From Georgenia sp. M64 (GTDB lineage Bacteria > Actinomycetota > Actinomycetes > Actinomycetales > Actinomycetaceae), in the NCBI RefSeq assembly GCF_038049925.1, contig NZ_CP145809.1:3134599-3198598 (forward strand): 64,000 nucleotides of DNA. The letters are read 5' to 3'. The notes beneath the pieces are model-generated. The model was not told where the DNA came from and did not search any database. It worked only from the letters and a program-made list of their open reading frames with translations. This document shows, piece by piece, positions 45,941 to 55,381 of this stretch (positions are counted from its first letter, which is position 1; each line of letters begins with the position of its first letter). Made by a program: the position numbers and the translations under genes.

Positions 45941-46603
45941 ATGGGTCCCACGCTCGTCTTCCGCGCGCCCGCCGCCGGGCGGTACGCCGTCTTCTTCTGG
46001 GTGGCCGCGGCGTTGCTGCTCGTCGCCTTCGCGCTCAACGGCGGCCTGGCCGAGGTGGTCCGCTTCGGGGCGGTGCCGCTGGCGCTGGCCGTGATCGGCT
46101 GGGTCGTGTTCTGGCGCCCACGGGTGACGGTGGGCCCGGACGGGCTCGAGCTCGCCAACGTCTTCCGCACCGTCGTCGTGCCCTGGGACGACGTCCTCGG
46201 GGTCGACACGCGGTGGGGCCTGAAGGTGCGCACCACCGCCGGACGGTACGGCGCCTGGGCGGCCCCGGCCGCACCCGGGCGCCGTCGTCACGACACCGTG
46301 CCCGACCAGCTCCTCGACGAGCGGGCCAGCGGCACCGCCCAGCTGGTCGGGGACTCCTCGACCGTGGGCTCGGTCATCGAGCTCGGCCTCGACCGGCGCA
46401 CCACTGGCTCCCACGCAGCCGGCCCCGCCGGAGCGGACCGCCCGGGCGGGTCCGACCTCTCCAGGGGGCCGTCGGTCCAGGACCAGGCGGCCCGTGGGGT
46501 CGGCAGGTCCGGCGGGGTCCGCGTCAGTGTGGACGTGCTCGCGCTCGGCGCCGTCGTCGCCAGCCTCGCGCTGGCCGCCGTCACGGTTGCCCCGCTGGCC
46601 TGA
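45941..46603 (+). CDS. Membrane protein with bacterial PH-like domain
   Basis: A 220-residue protein. Two membrane helices near the N-terminus (YAVFFWVAAALLLVAFAL, GAVPLALAVIGWVVFW) are followed by RVTVGPDGLELANVFRTVVV and PWDDVLGVDTRWGLKVRTTAG, a short PH-like beta domain found in many actinobacterial membrane proteins. The rest is linker and a last hydrophobic helix (VLALGAVVASLALAAVTVA). Function unknown. It is divergent from typA. Confidence 0.8.
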   Translation: MGPTLVFRAPAAGRYAVFFWVAAALLLVAFALNGGLAEVVRFGAVPLALAVIGWVVFWRPRVTVGPDGLELANVFRTVVVPWDDVLGVDTRWGLKVRTTAGRYGAWAAPAAPGRRRHDTVPDQLLDERASGTAQLVGDSSTVGSVIELGLDRRTTGSHAAGPAGADRPGGSDLSRGPSVQDQAARGVGRSGGVRVSVDVLALGAVVASLALAAVTVAPLA

Positions 46604-46666
46604 GGGGGCGCCGGGCCTCGTCGCCGTGGACGGCGGCGCCCCACCGGCCATGGGCCCTCACGCACC

Positions 46667-46700
46667 ACGAAGGGCCGGTGGTCTCCCACCGGCCCTTCGT
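46667..46700. terminator. Bidirectional hairpin terminator
   Basis: A perfect 15-bp stem (ACGAAGGGCCGGTGG and CCACCGGCCCTTCGT) with a TCTC loop lies between the PH-domain gene and the peptide-binding lipoprotein gene, which converge here. Confidence 0.9.
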
Positions 46701-46717
46701 CTCGTACTACGGGTGGA

Positions 46718-48463
46718 TCACTCGCTCACGAAGCCCCAGTTCTCCGCACGCGTGGTGCTGAAGCCGGTGGCGCCGAAGTTGGCGAGGTTGCTGACCGTGG
46801 CCACGAGCTCGGGGCGCTGGTACAGCGGGAGGGTGTGCCCGGACTCCCAGATCATCACGTCGGCCTCGTTCGCCAGGTCGATGCGCGCGGCGGGGTCGGT
46901 CTCGACGTCGATCTGCTTGATGAGCTCGTTGAGCTCGGGGTTGTTGAGCTTGGCGTAGTTCGACGTGTTGGTGGACGGGTCGCCGTAGAGCTGGGCGAGA
47001 CCGTTCATCGGGTACGGCGTGCCGATCCAGGAGAAGGCCATGATCTCGAAGTCGCCGGCCTCCAGGGCGGGGCCGAACTCGTCGACGGGCGTCTGGACGA
47101 GCTCGAGGTCGATGCCGATCTCCTTGAGCTGGGCCTGCGCGAGCTGGCCCTCGTTCTCGGAGGCGCCGACGCCGGTCAGCACGGAGAACTTCACCGCGAG
47201 GGGCTCGCCGTCCTTCTCACGGATGCCGGTGTCCTCGTTGAGAACCCAGCCGGCCTCCTCGAGGTCGGCCATGGCGCGCTCCGGGTCGTAGCCGTACTCG
47301 CTGCCGTTGTCGACGAAGCCCTCCTGGTTCTCCATGAAGATGTGGTTGTTCAGGGGCTTCTTCTCGCCGGGGAGCCCGGCGAGGTCGGACTCCGCGATCG
47401 CCTGGCGGTCGATGCCGCGCTGGATCGCCTGGCGGATCACCTGGTCCTGCAGCAGCCCGGCGGTGGAGTTGATGGTGAAGTGGCGCCAGTTCGGGCCCTT
47501 GGCCTCGCGGATCTCCGCACCGGACACGGTCTGGGCCAGGGCGTAGGCGTTCGGGTCCGGGCCGACGTCGAAGACGTCGATCTCGTTGTTCTGGAACGCG
47601 GTGCCGGTGGCGTCGGGGGCGACGACCCGGAACTGGATCTCGTCCAGCATGGGGGCCGGGCCCCACCAGTTCTCGTTCGGGACGAGGGTGAGGACCTGCT
47701 GCGCCTCGTCGAGGTTGTCGACCTTGTAGGGCCCGGTGAACCAGTCGGCCGGGAACTCCAGCCAGCCCTCGTTGAAGGTCGCGGCGTCGGCGACCGACTC
47801 GGCCGGGACGACGGAGCTGACGAGCGAGGACCAGTCGGGGTAGGTCTCCTTGAAGGTGATGACGACGTCGAACTCGGTCTCACCCTGCTCGACGGACTCG
47901 ATCTGCTCGTACGGACCGGTCTGGACGCACTGGAACTCCGCGTTCTCGCCGTTGCAGGCGGTCAGCGAGGCCTGGTAGTCCTCCCAGTTGATCGGGTCCC
48001 CGCTGTTCCAGACCGCGTCCGGGTTGAGGTTCAGGGTGATGACCTGCTGGCCGTCGACCGTCTCGTCGGTGAAGTCGAGCAGGTAGTTCTCGTTCGGCAC
48101 CGGCGAGCCCTCGCCGTTGTAGTCCCAGGTGGCGGGGCTCATGGCGTCGCGGATGTCGGTGTAGTCGGCGTTGTTGCCGTTGACGTGCATGGGGTTCCAC
48201 TGCGGGGGTAGCTCGGACACCGCGCGGCGCAGCTGGCCGCCCTGCTCGAGCTGGTCGCGGGGGGTCGCCTTGACCTGGAAGAGGTCACCATCCCCCTCGG
48301 TGAGGATTCCGGCCTCACCCTCGGCGCCGCCGCCCTCGGTCTCCTCGGCAGCCCCCGACGTGGTGTCGGTGGGCTCGTCGCCACCGCTGTCGCCGCAGGC
48401 CCCAAGGACCAGGGCGAGCGCCGCACCGGTCGCCAGGACCGCTGCACCCTTCTTCGTGCGCAC
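46718..48463 (-). CDS. Peptide ABC transporter substrate-binding lipoprotein (first system)
   Basis: A 581-residue extracellular lipoprotein of the SBP family 5. I chose GTG 48463 because GGAGGT lies seven bases upstream; this gives the signal RTKKGAAVLATGAALALVL and lipobox LGAC with Cys23. An acidic Glu/Thr/Gly linker follows, then a family-5 fold (VITLNLNPDAVWNSGDPINW, LQDQVIRQAIQRGIDRQAIA, YGYDPERAMADLEEAGW). It captures peptides or related solutes for the permeases encoded at 51333-53316. It lies behind that unit by 731 bp that include repeats and a terminator, so it probably has its own promoter and high expression. Confidence 0.93.
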   Translation of the reverse strand: MRTKKGAAVLATGAALALVLGACGDSGGDEPTDTTSGAAEETEGGGAEGEAGILTEGDGDLFQVKATPRDQLEQGGQLRRAVSELPPQWNPMHVNGNNADYTDIRDAMSPATWDYNGEGSPVPNENYLLDFTDETVDGQQVITLNLNPDAVWNSGDPINWEDYQASLTACNGENAEFQCVQTGPYEQIESVEQGETEFDVVITFKETYPDWSSLVSSVVPAESVADAATFNEGWLEFPADWFTGPYKVDNLDEAQQVLTLVPNENWWGPAPMLDEIQFRVVAPDATGTAFQNNEIDVFDVGPDPNAYALAQTVSGAEIREAKGPNWRHFTINSTAGLLQDQVIRQAIQRGIDRQAIAESDLAGLPGEKKPLNNHIFMENQEGFVDNGSEYGYDPERAMADLEEAGWVLNEDTGIREKDGEPLAVKFSVLTGVGASENEGQLAQAQLKEIGIDLELVQTPVDEFGPALEAGDFEIMAFSWIGTPYPMNGLAQLYGDPSTNTSNYAKLNNPELNELIKQIDVETDPAARIDLANEADVMIWESGHTLPLYQRPELVATVSNLANFGATGFSTTRAENWGFVSE

Positions 48464-48630
48464 TGTTTGAACCTCCATGAGAATGTCAAGAGAACGTCCG
48501 CGGACGGGGCCGCCCACGCCCGACATCGGTCGGCCGCACGTTCATCCGAGTACTGAACCATGTCGCCTGTGACGTACCGCACGCCGACGGCGCTCTAGAC
48601 GGACTTGTGACCTAATTGAGACCCGGGCGA

Positions 48631-48653
48631 AACACTTGGGAGACTTAAGTGTT
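48631..48653. promoter_or_regulatory. AACACTT-N9-AAGTGTT inverted repeat, candidate operator
   Basis: Perfect 7-bp arms at 48631-48637 and 48647-48653 lie about 170 bp upstream of the lipoprotein start in an unusually AT-rich patch. This fits a dimeric regulator site. Confidence 0.45.
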
Positions 48654-48763
48654 CGGGCCGCTCCGAAACCGCCTCGGCGCTGCCGGCCGGCGCCGGGATC
48701 AAGCGAGGGTGACGTCGCCGGAGAGCAGCGGGCGGCGTCCGTGGCGCTCGACGGCACCGGACC

Positions 48764-48889
48764 GGCGCAACGGGGAAGATCCAGCCGATCCGAGGCACCC
48801 CCGACGGCGCAACGGGGAAGATCCGACCGATCGGAGGCACCCCCGACGGCGCAACGGGGAAGATCCGACCGATCGGGTGAGTTCCGACG
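48764..48889. repeat. 42-bp tandem repeat, three copies
   Basis: Copies start at 48764, 48806 and 48848 with GGCGCAACGGGGAAGATCC, then CGATCGGAGGCACCCCCGAC. The second and third carry the palindrome CCGATCGG; the third decays after it. Translation in some frames gives repeating SDRSEAPPTAQRGR, but no gene with a start and RBS fits. Confidence 0.9.
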
Positions 48890-49126
48890 GCACAGCGCCG
48901 CCGAAAGCTCCCCGTAGAAGTCCCCACCGAGGCGACCCGCCGATCCACCCTGCTCACCGTGGCCGCGGGCACGAGCCTGCGTGCCGTGATCGCGGGTGCC
49001 GCGAGCCACCTCACCGCGGCCGCGCGTGTGCTCACCGTGCGCGCGGCACGAACCCGCTCACCCTGCCCGCGAGCCGAGCACGCTCCCCGTTCCGCGGAGC
49101 GGCCCGCTCGCGGCGCCACACGCGAC

Positions 49127-49158
49127 GGGGCCGCGCGCGGTGTCCGGTACGCGGCCCC
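49127..49158 (-). terminator. Hairpin terminator of the first minus-strand peptide ABC unit
   Basis: GGGGCCGCG (49127-49135) and CGCGGCCCC (49150-49158) form a 9-bp stem 37 bases after the fused ATPase gene ends. Confidence 0.55.
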
Positions 49159-49194
49159 CTCGCTCTCGCCAGCCCGGCCGGCGGCGCGGTCGGG

Positions 49195-51336
49195 TCAGAA
49201 GATCTCGACGGCCTGGGCGTAGTGGCAGGCCGACCGCTGGTCCCCACCCATCGGTGTCAGCGCCGGCTCCTCGTCCACGCAGCGCCGCTGCTCGTCCTCG
49301 CTCAGGACGAGGAACTTCGGGCAGCGGGTGCGGAACCGGCAGCCCGACGGCGGGTCCGCCGGGGAGGGCAGGTCGCCGACGAGGAGGATCCGCTCGCGCT
49401 GGCGCTCCTTGACGGGGTCGGGCACCGGGATGGCCGAGAGCAGCGCCTGCGTGTACGGGTGCGTGGGAGTCTCGAAGACCTTGTCCACCTCCCCGATCTC
49501 GACGATCTTGCCCAGGTACATCACGGCCACCCGGTCGGCGATGTGGCGGACCACCGACAGGTCGTGCGCGACGAAGAGGTAGCTGAGCGAGAGCTTGGCG
49601 CGCAGCTCGTCGAGGAGGTTGATGATGCCCGCCTGGATGGACACGTCCAGCGCGGAGACCGGCTCGTCGAGCACGAGCAGCTTCGGCTCGAGCGCGAGCG
49701 CCCGGGCGATGCCGATCCGCTGGCGCTGCCCGCCGGAGAAGTGCTGCGGGTAGCGGTTGGCGTGGGAGGGCTCCAGGCCCACCAGCGCCATGAGCTCGCG
49801 GACCCGGTCCTCCAGCTGCCGCTTGGGGATCCCGTTGGCCTCCATGGGCTCGGCGATGATGTCGAAGACCGGCATGCGCGGGTCGAGGGAGGCCATGGGG
49901 TCCTGGAAGACCACCTGGAGGTCCCGGCGCACGGCCTTGCGCTCGCGCCGGCCGCCCAGGGACTCGACGTCGTTGCCCAGGACCACCACCTTGCCGTTGG
50001 AGGGGGCCTTGAGGTCGAGGATCTCCAGCAGCGTCGTCGTCTTTCCCGAGCCCGACTCACCGACGAGGGCGAGGGTCTCCCCCGCGCGGATCTCGAACGA
50101 GACGCCGTCGACGGCGTGGACGGTGCCGACGCGGCGCTTGAACACCGAGCCCTTCATGAGGGGGAAGTGCTTCTCCAGGTCCGTCACCGCGAGAACCTCC
50201 TCGCGCTCGGCCCGCGGCAGCTGGGCCAGCGGTCGCTCGATGATCCGCGGCACCGGGTACATCTCGAGGAAGGTGAGGTCCTGCTCGGCGATCTCCTCCG
50301 AGCGGTGGCAGGCGGCGGTGTGGCCGTCGCCCCGGGTGAGTGCCAGGGCGGGTTCGACGGTGCGGCACACGTCGATCGCCATGGGGCAGCGGGCGGCGAA
50401 CGGGCACCCCGGCGGGAGGTCGAGGAGCGAGGGCGGGTTGCCCTCGACGGGGGCGAGCGCCTGCTTCTCCTCGGCGTCGGGGCGGGGCAGCGAGCCGAGC
50501 AGGCCGATCGTGTAGGGCATCGTCGAGCGGTAGTAGATGTCGTCGACCGGCCCGTGCTCGACGACCCGGCCGGCGTACATCACGGCCACCTGGTCGGCCA
50601 TGCCCGCCACGACGCCGAGGTCGTGCGTGATCATCATGACCGCGGCACCGGTCTCGCGCTGGGCGGTCTTGAGCACCTCGAGGATCTGCGCCTGGATCGT
50701 CACGTCCAGGGCGGTGGTGGGCTCGTCGGCGATGATGAGATCGGGGTTGTTGGCGATCGCCATGGCGATCATGGCCCGCTGCCGCATCCCGCCGGAGAAC
50801 TCGTGCGGGAAGGCCTTGACCCGCACCGCGGCGTTGGGGATGCCGACGAGGTCGAGCAGCTCCACGGCCCGCTTGCGCGAGGCACCCTCGTCGGTGCGCC
50901 CGTGGGCCCGCAGTGCCTCGACGATCTGGTCACCGATCGTGTACACGGGCGTCAGGGCCGAGAGCGGGTCTTGGAAGACCATGCCGATGTTCTTGCCGCG
51001 GATGGCGGACATGTGGGCGTCGGAGCGCCCGAGGAGCTCCTCCCCCTGCAGCCGCACCGAGCCGCTGACCTTCGCGTTCGGGGTGAGCAGGCCCATGACG
51101 GCCATGGACGTCACCGACTTGCCCGAGCCGGACTCGCCGACGATACCCAGGACCTCCCCCGGACGGACGCTGAAGGAGACCCCGCGCACGGCGTGGACCG
51201 AGCCGTCCTCGGAGGGGAAACGCACGTCGAGGTTCTCCACCTCGAGGACCGGCCCACCGCGCATGCGCGCCGACCGCTGGAGGCTGTCGGTCAGGGGTGC
51301 GGGCCGGTCGGCCTGGCTGCGGCTGAGGATGTTCAC
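49195..51336 (-). CDS. Fused two-domain peptide ABC transporter ATPase (first system)
   Basis: A 713-residue fusion of DppD- and DppF-type ATPases. Domain one has [36 protein letters not shown] and [12 protein letters not shown]; domain two, after about residue 390, has [39 protein letters not shown] and [12 protein letters not shown]. Both peptide-transporter Cys extensions remain (GCPFAARCP and GCRFRTRCP). One polypeptide therefore supplies both nucleotide-binding sites. GTG 51336 overlaps the upstream permease stop (GTGA). Confidence 0.95.
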   Translation of the reverse strand: MNILSRSQADRPAPLTDSLQRSARMRGGPVLEVENLDVRFPSEDGSVHAVRGVSFSVRPGEVLGIVGESGSGKSVTSMAVMGLLTPNAKVSGSVRLQGEELLGRSDAHMSAIRGKNIGMVFQDPLSALTPVYTIGDQIVEALRAHGRTDEGASRKRAVELLDLVGIPNAAVRVKAFPHEFSGGMRQRAMIAMAIANNPDLIIADEPTTALDVTIQAQILEVLKTAQRETGAAVMMITHDLGVVAGMADQVAVMYAGRVVEHGPVDDIYYRSTMPYTIGLLGSLPRPDAEEKQALAPVEGNPPSLLDLPPGCPFAARCPMAIDVCRTVEPALALTRGDGHTAACHRSEEIAEQDLTFLEMYPVPRIIERPLAQLPRAEREEVLAVTDLEKHFPLMKGSVFKRRVGTVHAVDGVSFEIRAGETLALVGESGSGKTTTLLEILDLKAPSNGKVVVLGNDVESLGGRRERKAVRRDLQVVFQDPMASLDPRMPVFDIIAEPMEANGIPKRQLEDRVRELMALVGLEPSHANRYPQHFSGGQRQRIGIARALALEPKLLVLDEPVSALDVSIQAGIINLLDELRAKLSLSYLFVAHDLSVVRHIADRVAVMYLGKIVEIGEVDKVFETPTHPYTQALLSAIPVPDPVKERQRERILLVGDLPSPADPPSGCRFRTRCPKFLVLSEDEQRRCVDEEPALTPMGGDQRSACHYAQAVEIF

Positions 51337-52331
51337 GCGCGTCCTCCGGACTTGGACGTGGGGTCGAGGGCGTCGCGCAGGCCGTCGCCGATGAAGTTGA
51401 TGAAGACCAGCATCGTCGTCAGCGCCGTCGCGGGCGCCAGGAAGATCCACGGGTAGGTCGCCGCGGTGCGCTGGCCCTCCCCGATGAGCGTGCCCAGCGA
51501 CGTCTCGGGGGCCTGCACGCCGAAGCCGAAGAAGGACAGCGACGTCTCCGCGAGCACCGCCGAGGCGACGGCGAGGGTGGCGTCGATGATGAGGAGGGAG
51601 GAGATGTTGGGCAGGATGTGCCGCACGATGATCCGCGGCGTCGGCACGGACATGTACTTCGCCGCCGTGACGTACTCGAGGTTCTTGATGCCCAGCGTCA
51701 TCGAGCGGACCACGCGGGCGGAGAGCATCCAGCCCAGCCCGGCCAGCAGCACGATGAGCATGAGCACCGAGCCGCGGCTCCCGCCGGTCTGGACCGACAG
51801 GATCGCGATGACGAAGAACGACGGCACCACGAGCAGCAGGTCGATGACCCACAGCGCCACCTTGTCGAACAGCCGCCCGTAGTAGGCGGCGAAGGCGCCC
51901 ACGGTGGCGGCGATCGCCGTCTGCAGGGCCGCGACGCCCAGGCCGATCATCATCGACTTGCGCAGACCCTCGACGGTGAGGGCGAAGACGTCGCGCCCCG
52001 CCTGGGTGGTGCCCAGCCAGTGCGCCTCGCTCGGCGGCTTGAGGAACGCCGTCTGGTCGATCTGGGTGTAGGTCCAGGGCGAGAGGGAGGGCCCGAGGAC
52101 GGCGAACGCCGCGAGGAGGAGGTACCCCACCAGCCCGACGACGGCGGTCTTGTTCCTCAGGAACCGGCGCGCGACGATCGTGCGGCGCGACAGGCGCCGG
52201 GTGCCGACGGGCAGGCCTCCCGCGGCCACCTCCGGGAGCTGGGCCTCGAAGGGACCGGCGACCTGCGAGGTGGGCTCGCGGTCGAGGGCGACGCGCGGTG
52301 CGTCGTTGTCCTCGTGCTTGGTCGTGGTCAT
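51333..52331 (-). CDS. Peptide ABC transporter permease, DppC-like (first system)
   Basis: A 332-residue inner-membrane permease. It has a long soluble N-terminus (about 55 residues), [21 protein letters not shown], the EAA loop region [20 protein letters not shown] and the family end [19 protein letters not shown]. Six membrane helices are expected. It lies between permease B and the fused ATPase, overlapping the latter. Confidence 0.94.
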   Translation of the reverse strand: MTTTKHEDNDAPRVALDREPTSQVAGPFEAQLPEVAAGGLPVGTRRLSRRTIVARRFLRNKTAVVGLVGYLLLAAFAVLGPSLSPWTYTQIDQTAFLKPPSEAHWLGTTQAGRDVFALTVEGLRKSMMIGLGVAALQTAIAATVGAFAAYYGRLFDKVALWVIDLLLVVPSFFVIAILSVQTGGSRGSVLMLIVLLAGLGWMLSARVVRSMTLGIKNLEYVTAAKYMSVPTPRIIVRHILPNISSLLIIDATLAVASAVLAETSLSFFGFGVQAPETSLGTLIGEGQRTAATYPWIFLAPATALTTMLVFINFIGDGLRDALDPTSKSGGRA

Positions 52332-52332
52332 C

Positions 52333-53316
52333 TCAGCTCACCCTCACTCGGGGGTCGAGGGCGGCGACGAGGACGTCGGAGAGCATCGCCCCGACGAGCA
52401 CGCACACGCCGCCGAAGGCCGCGACGGCCACCGACCCGTTGACGTCCTGGCCCTGGAGCGCCTGGACGAAGTAGATGCCCATGCCGTGCCAGCCGTAGAC
52501 GAGCTCGGTGAACGTGGCACCGAGCACGAGCGTGGCGATGGTGAAGGCGAAGTAGGTCCCGGTCGGGATCAGCGCCGTGCGCAGGGCGTGGCGGCGCAGG
52601 GCGACGTTCTGGCGCAGGCCCTTGGCGCGGGCGGTCCGGACGTAGTCGGCCCCGAGGGTGTCGAGCATGAGGTTGCGCTGGATGCGGCTGTAGGAGGCGA
52701 TCCCGCCCACGGTCAGGGTGATCGTGGGCAGCAGCAGGTGCTGGAGGCGGTCCCACAGCGGTGCGAGCGCGCCGTCGCCGTGCCGCCCGGTCTCGCCGAG
52801 GAACTCGAAGAACTGGGTGCCGGTGCTCTGGTTGAACTTCACCGCGAGGATCTGCAGGACGACCGCGATGACGAGGATCGGCGTGGAGATGACGACGAGG
52901 GAGCCGAGGGTGATCATCCGGTCCCCGACGCTGTACTGACGCGTCGCGGTCCAGGCCCCGAGGGCCACGCCGATGGTGATCCCCAGCAGCGACCCGATGG
53001 TCACCAGCCGCAGGGAGACCCACGCCCGGGTGCCGATCTCGTCGTTGACGAACTCCCCGAACGGGCTGCGGCCCCAGTCCCACGAACCGAGGACGCCGGT
53101 GAGCCAGATCCAGTACCGCTCGAGCACCGGGGTCTTGTCGTTGAGGTTGAACGACGTCAGCGAGCTCTCGATCGCGGCCGGGTCGATCGGCGGGTTGCGC
53201 ATCTCGTACAGGCTGCGCGGGTCGAGCTGCGTGGCCGCGAGCACGTACACCAGCGAGATCGCGATGAAGAGCAGGACCAGGTAGTTCAGGAACCTGCGAG
53301 CGAGGTAGAGGAGCAT
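52333..53316 (-). CDS. Peptide ABC transporter permease, DppB-like (first system)
   Basis: A 327-residue permease, first gene of its unit. MLLYLARRFLNYLVLLFIAI is the typical DppB start, and the EAA loop reads YVRTARAKGLRQNVALRRHA. The periplasmic part near the N-terminus is longer than in the second system. The next gene starts two bases after its stop. Confidence 0.94.
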   Translation of the reverse strand: MLLYLARRFLNYLVLLFIAISLVYVLAATQLDPRSLYEMRNPPIDPAAIESSLTSFNLNDKTPVLERYWIWLTGVLGSWDWGRSPFGEFVNDEIGTRAWVSLRLVTIGSLLGITIGVALGAWTATRQYSVGDRMITLGSLVVISTPILVIAVVLQILAVKFNQSTGTQFFEFLGETGRHGDGALAPLWDRLQHLLLPTITLTVGGIASYSRIQRNLMLDTLGADYVRTARAKGLRQNVALRRHALRTALIPTGTYFAFTIATLVLGATFTELVYGWHGMGIYFVQALQGQDVNGSVAVAAFGGVCVLVGAMLSDVLVAALDPRVRVS

Positions 53317-53437
53317 GGGGTGGCTTTCGTGCTCAGGAGGGACGCGGGTGGCCGCCCGGTGGGACGGGCCGCCCGGACCTCACCGACGGGGGGTTCCGCT
53401 GGCTCGGAATGTGATCCACGCCATTGGTGACATCGAG

Positions 53438-53443
53438 ACAGAT
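53438..53443 (-). promoter_or_regulatory. -10-like hexamer for the first peptide ABC unit
   Basis: TAATCT on the minus strand (53443-53438), preceded by TG, about 120 bases upstream of the permease start; the -35 is weak. Confidence 0.4.
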
Positions 53444-53637
53444 TACATGCTCGTTCATGACCATCATGTTTCGGCCGACCGGTGTCCTGAGATGCCGCGC
53501 GACGGCGCGCGGCAGGACCCGGGGCGACGGCGCCCACGCACGATCCCGCCTCGGTGCGGGCCTCCCGCGAGCGTGCGTCCGGTGCCGGCGACGAGCCCGG
53601 TGGCGACGCCGGCCGGGCCCGTCCAGGATGCAGGCCG

Positions 53638-53663
53638 GGGCCGCCCGCCGTGGCGGGCGGCCC
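53638..53663 (-). terminator. Hairpin terminator of the second peptide ABC unit
   Basis: GGGCCGCCCGCC (53638-53649) and GGCGGGCGGCCC (53652-53663) pair perfectly just past the fused ATPase stop at 53669. Confidence 0.75.
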
Positions 53664-53668
53664 GGCTC

Positions 53669-55381
53669 TCACAGCTCCAGGCTGGCTCCGGGGATGGCCG
53701 CGAGGAGCTCCTGTGTGTAGGCCTGCTTCGGGTGGTCGAAGACCTCGTCGGTGCTCGCCATCTCCACGATGCGGCCCTTCTCCATCACCGCGACCTCGTC
53801 GGCGATCTGCCGGACGACGGCGAGGTCGTGGGTGATGAAGAGGTAGGTCAGCCCCAGCTCGGTCTGCAGGTCGTTGAGCAGGGTGAGGACCTGCGCCTGG
53901 ACCAGCACGTCCAGGGCGGAGACGGCCTCGTCGCACACCACGAGGCTGGGGTTCAGCGCCAGTGCCCGCGCGACGGCCACGCGCTGACGCTGCCCGCCGG
54001 AGAGCTCGTTGGGGTAGCGACGCATGGTCGAGGTGGGCAGCGAGACGAGCTCCAGCAGCTCGGCGACGCGCTTGGCGCGCTCCTTCTTGTCGCCGACGCC
54101 GTGGACCCGCAGCGGCTCCTCGATGACGCGGAAGATCGAGTACATCGGGTCGAGGGAGCCGTAGGGGTTCTGGAAGACGGGTTGCACCTGGCGGCGGAAG
54201 TCGAACAACTCCTTGCGGTCGAGGGAACCGACGTCCGTCCCTTCGAAGATCACCGAGCCCTCGGTCGGCTCGAGCAGGTTGAGCATGATGTTCGCGACCG
54301 TCGACTTGCCGGAGCCGGACTCCCCCACCAGGGCCGTCGTACTGCCGCGGGGGATGGCGAAGGAGACGTCGTCGACGGCCTTGAAGTCCGTGCCCGCGCC
54401 GGGTCGTGCTCCGCGCAGGTGGAAGACCTTGGTGAGGTTACGGACCTCGACGATGTTCGCGGCGCGGGCGACCTGCTCCTCGTCGTGCGCGAGGAGCTCC
54501 TTCGACTGCTCACCGCGCTCGTGCGCGCTCTGGATGCGGCGCGAGGCGAGCGAGGGCGCCGAGGCGACCAGCCGCTGGGTGTACGGGTGCTGCGGGTCGG
54601 CCAGGATCTGGCGGGAGGGCCCCGACTCCACGACGCGCCCGCGGTGCATCACCACGAGATGCTCGGCCCGCTCGGCGGCCAGGCCGAGGTCGTGGGTGAT
54701 GAAGAGAACCGCCACCTCGCGCTCGCGGGTGAGCTCCTCCAGGTGGTCGAGGATCTTCTTCTGGACCGTGACGTCCAGGGCGGAGGTCAGCTCGTCGGCG
54801 ATGAGGAGACGGGGCTCACCGGCCAGGCCGATGCCGATGAGCGCCCGCTGGCGCATGCCGCCGGAGAACTCGTGCGGGTACTGCTTGGCCCGGCGCTCCG
54901 CATCGGGCAGGCCGGCCTCGGCGAGGACCTCGGCGGCCCGCGCCTTCGTGTCGGCGCGGTTGTGCGTCACGCCGTTGGCGCGGAGCGTCTCCTCGATCTG
55001 GAACCCGATCTTCCAGACCGGGTTGAGGTTGGTCATCGGGTCCTGCGGGACGAGCCCGATCTCGCGTCCGCGCAGGTGCTCGATCTCCGCGCGCGAGGCG
55101 GTGGTCAGCTCCTTGCCGGCGAACTTGATGGAGCCGCCGACGACCTTGCCGGTGCCGGGGAGCAGGTCGATGATCGCGTGCGCGGTGGTGGACTTGCCGG
55201 ACCCCGACTCACCCACGATCGCCACCGCCTGACCGGGGTAGATCGTGAGGTTGGCCTTGCGGACCGCCGGGACCATGCCGGTGCTGGACTGGAAGGCGAC
55301 CTCGAGGTCGCGGATCTCCAGGAGCGGGACGTTGGGGTCGACCGTCGTGGCCGCCTCGGTCGCGGTCGTCGTCGTGCTCAT
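53669..55381 (-). CDS. Fused two-domain peptide ABC transporter ATPase (second system)
   Basis: A 570-residue two-domain ATPase, shorter than the first one because the first Cys-rich extension is missing. Domain one has [36 protein letters not shown] and LLIADELTSALD (Leu replaces the usual Pro/Ala after Glu); domain two has [38 protein letters not shown] and LVVCDEAVSALD. Both catalytic Glu residues are kept. ATG 55381 overlaps the upstream stop (ATGA). Confidence 0.95.
   Translation of the reverse strand: MSTTTTATEAATTVDPNVPLLEIRDLEVAFQSSTGMVPAVRKANLTIYPGQAVAIVGESGSGKSTTAHAIIDLLPGTGKVVGGSIKFAGKELTTASRAEIEHLRGREIGLVPQDPMTNLNPVWKIGFQIEETLRANGVTHNRADTKARAAEVLAEAGLPDAERRAKQYPHEFSGGMRQRALIGIGLAGEPRLLIADELTSALDVTVQKKILDHLEELTREREVAVLFITHDLGLAAERAEHLVVMHRGRVVESGPSRQILADPQHPYTQRLVASAPSLASRRIQSAHERGEQSKELLAHDEEQVARAANIVEVRNLTKVFHLRGARPGAGTDFKAVDDVSFAIPRGSTTALVGESGSGKSTVANIMLNLLEPTEGSVIFEGTDVGSLDRKELFDFRRQVQPVFQNPYGSLDPMYSIFRVIEEPLRVHGVGDKKERAKRVAELLELVSLPTSTMRRYPNELSGGQRQRVAVARALALNPSLVVCDEAVSALDVLVQAQVLTLLNDLQTELGLTYLFITHDLAVVRQIADEVAVMEKGRIVEMASTDEVFDHPKQAYTQELLAAIPGASLEL

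Larger units (their letters stand above)
48464..49194. other. 731-bp intergenic region with repeats
   Basis: No gene is supported. From the lipoprotein side it holds an AT-rich stretch with an inverted repeat (48631-48653), a 42-bp tandem repeat (48764-48889) and the terminator of the ABC operon (49127-49158). The AT-rich part just upstream of 48463 probably carries the lipoprotein promoter, but no clear -35/-10 pair stands out. Confidence 0.6.
53317..53668. other. 352-bp region between the two minus-strand peptide ABC units
   Basis: No gene. It carries the terminator of the second unit (53638-53663) and, on the side of the first unit, a candidate -10 (53438-53443) in an AT-rich patch. Confidence 0.6.

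Noticed and set aside
48764-48889. Three regular repeats that might be a CRISPR array
   Set aside because: The copies are contiguous with no variable spacers, and no cas genes are near.
48649-51456. 935-residue plus-strand open frame opposite the fused ABC ATPase
   Set aside because: It has no recognisable domain; the minus strand carries two complete ATPase domains with all motifs.
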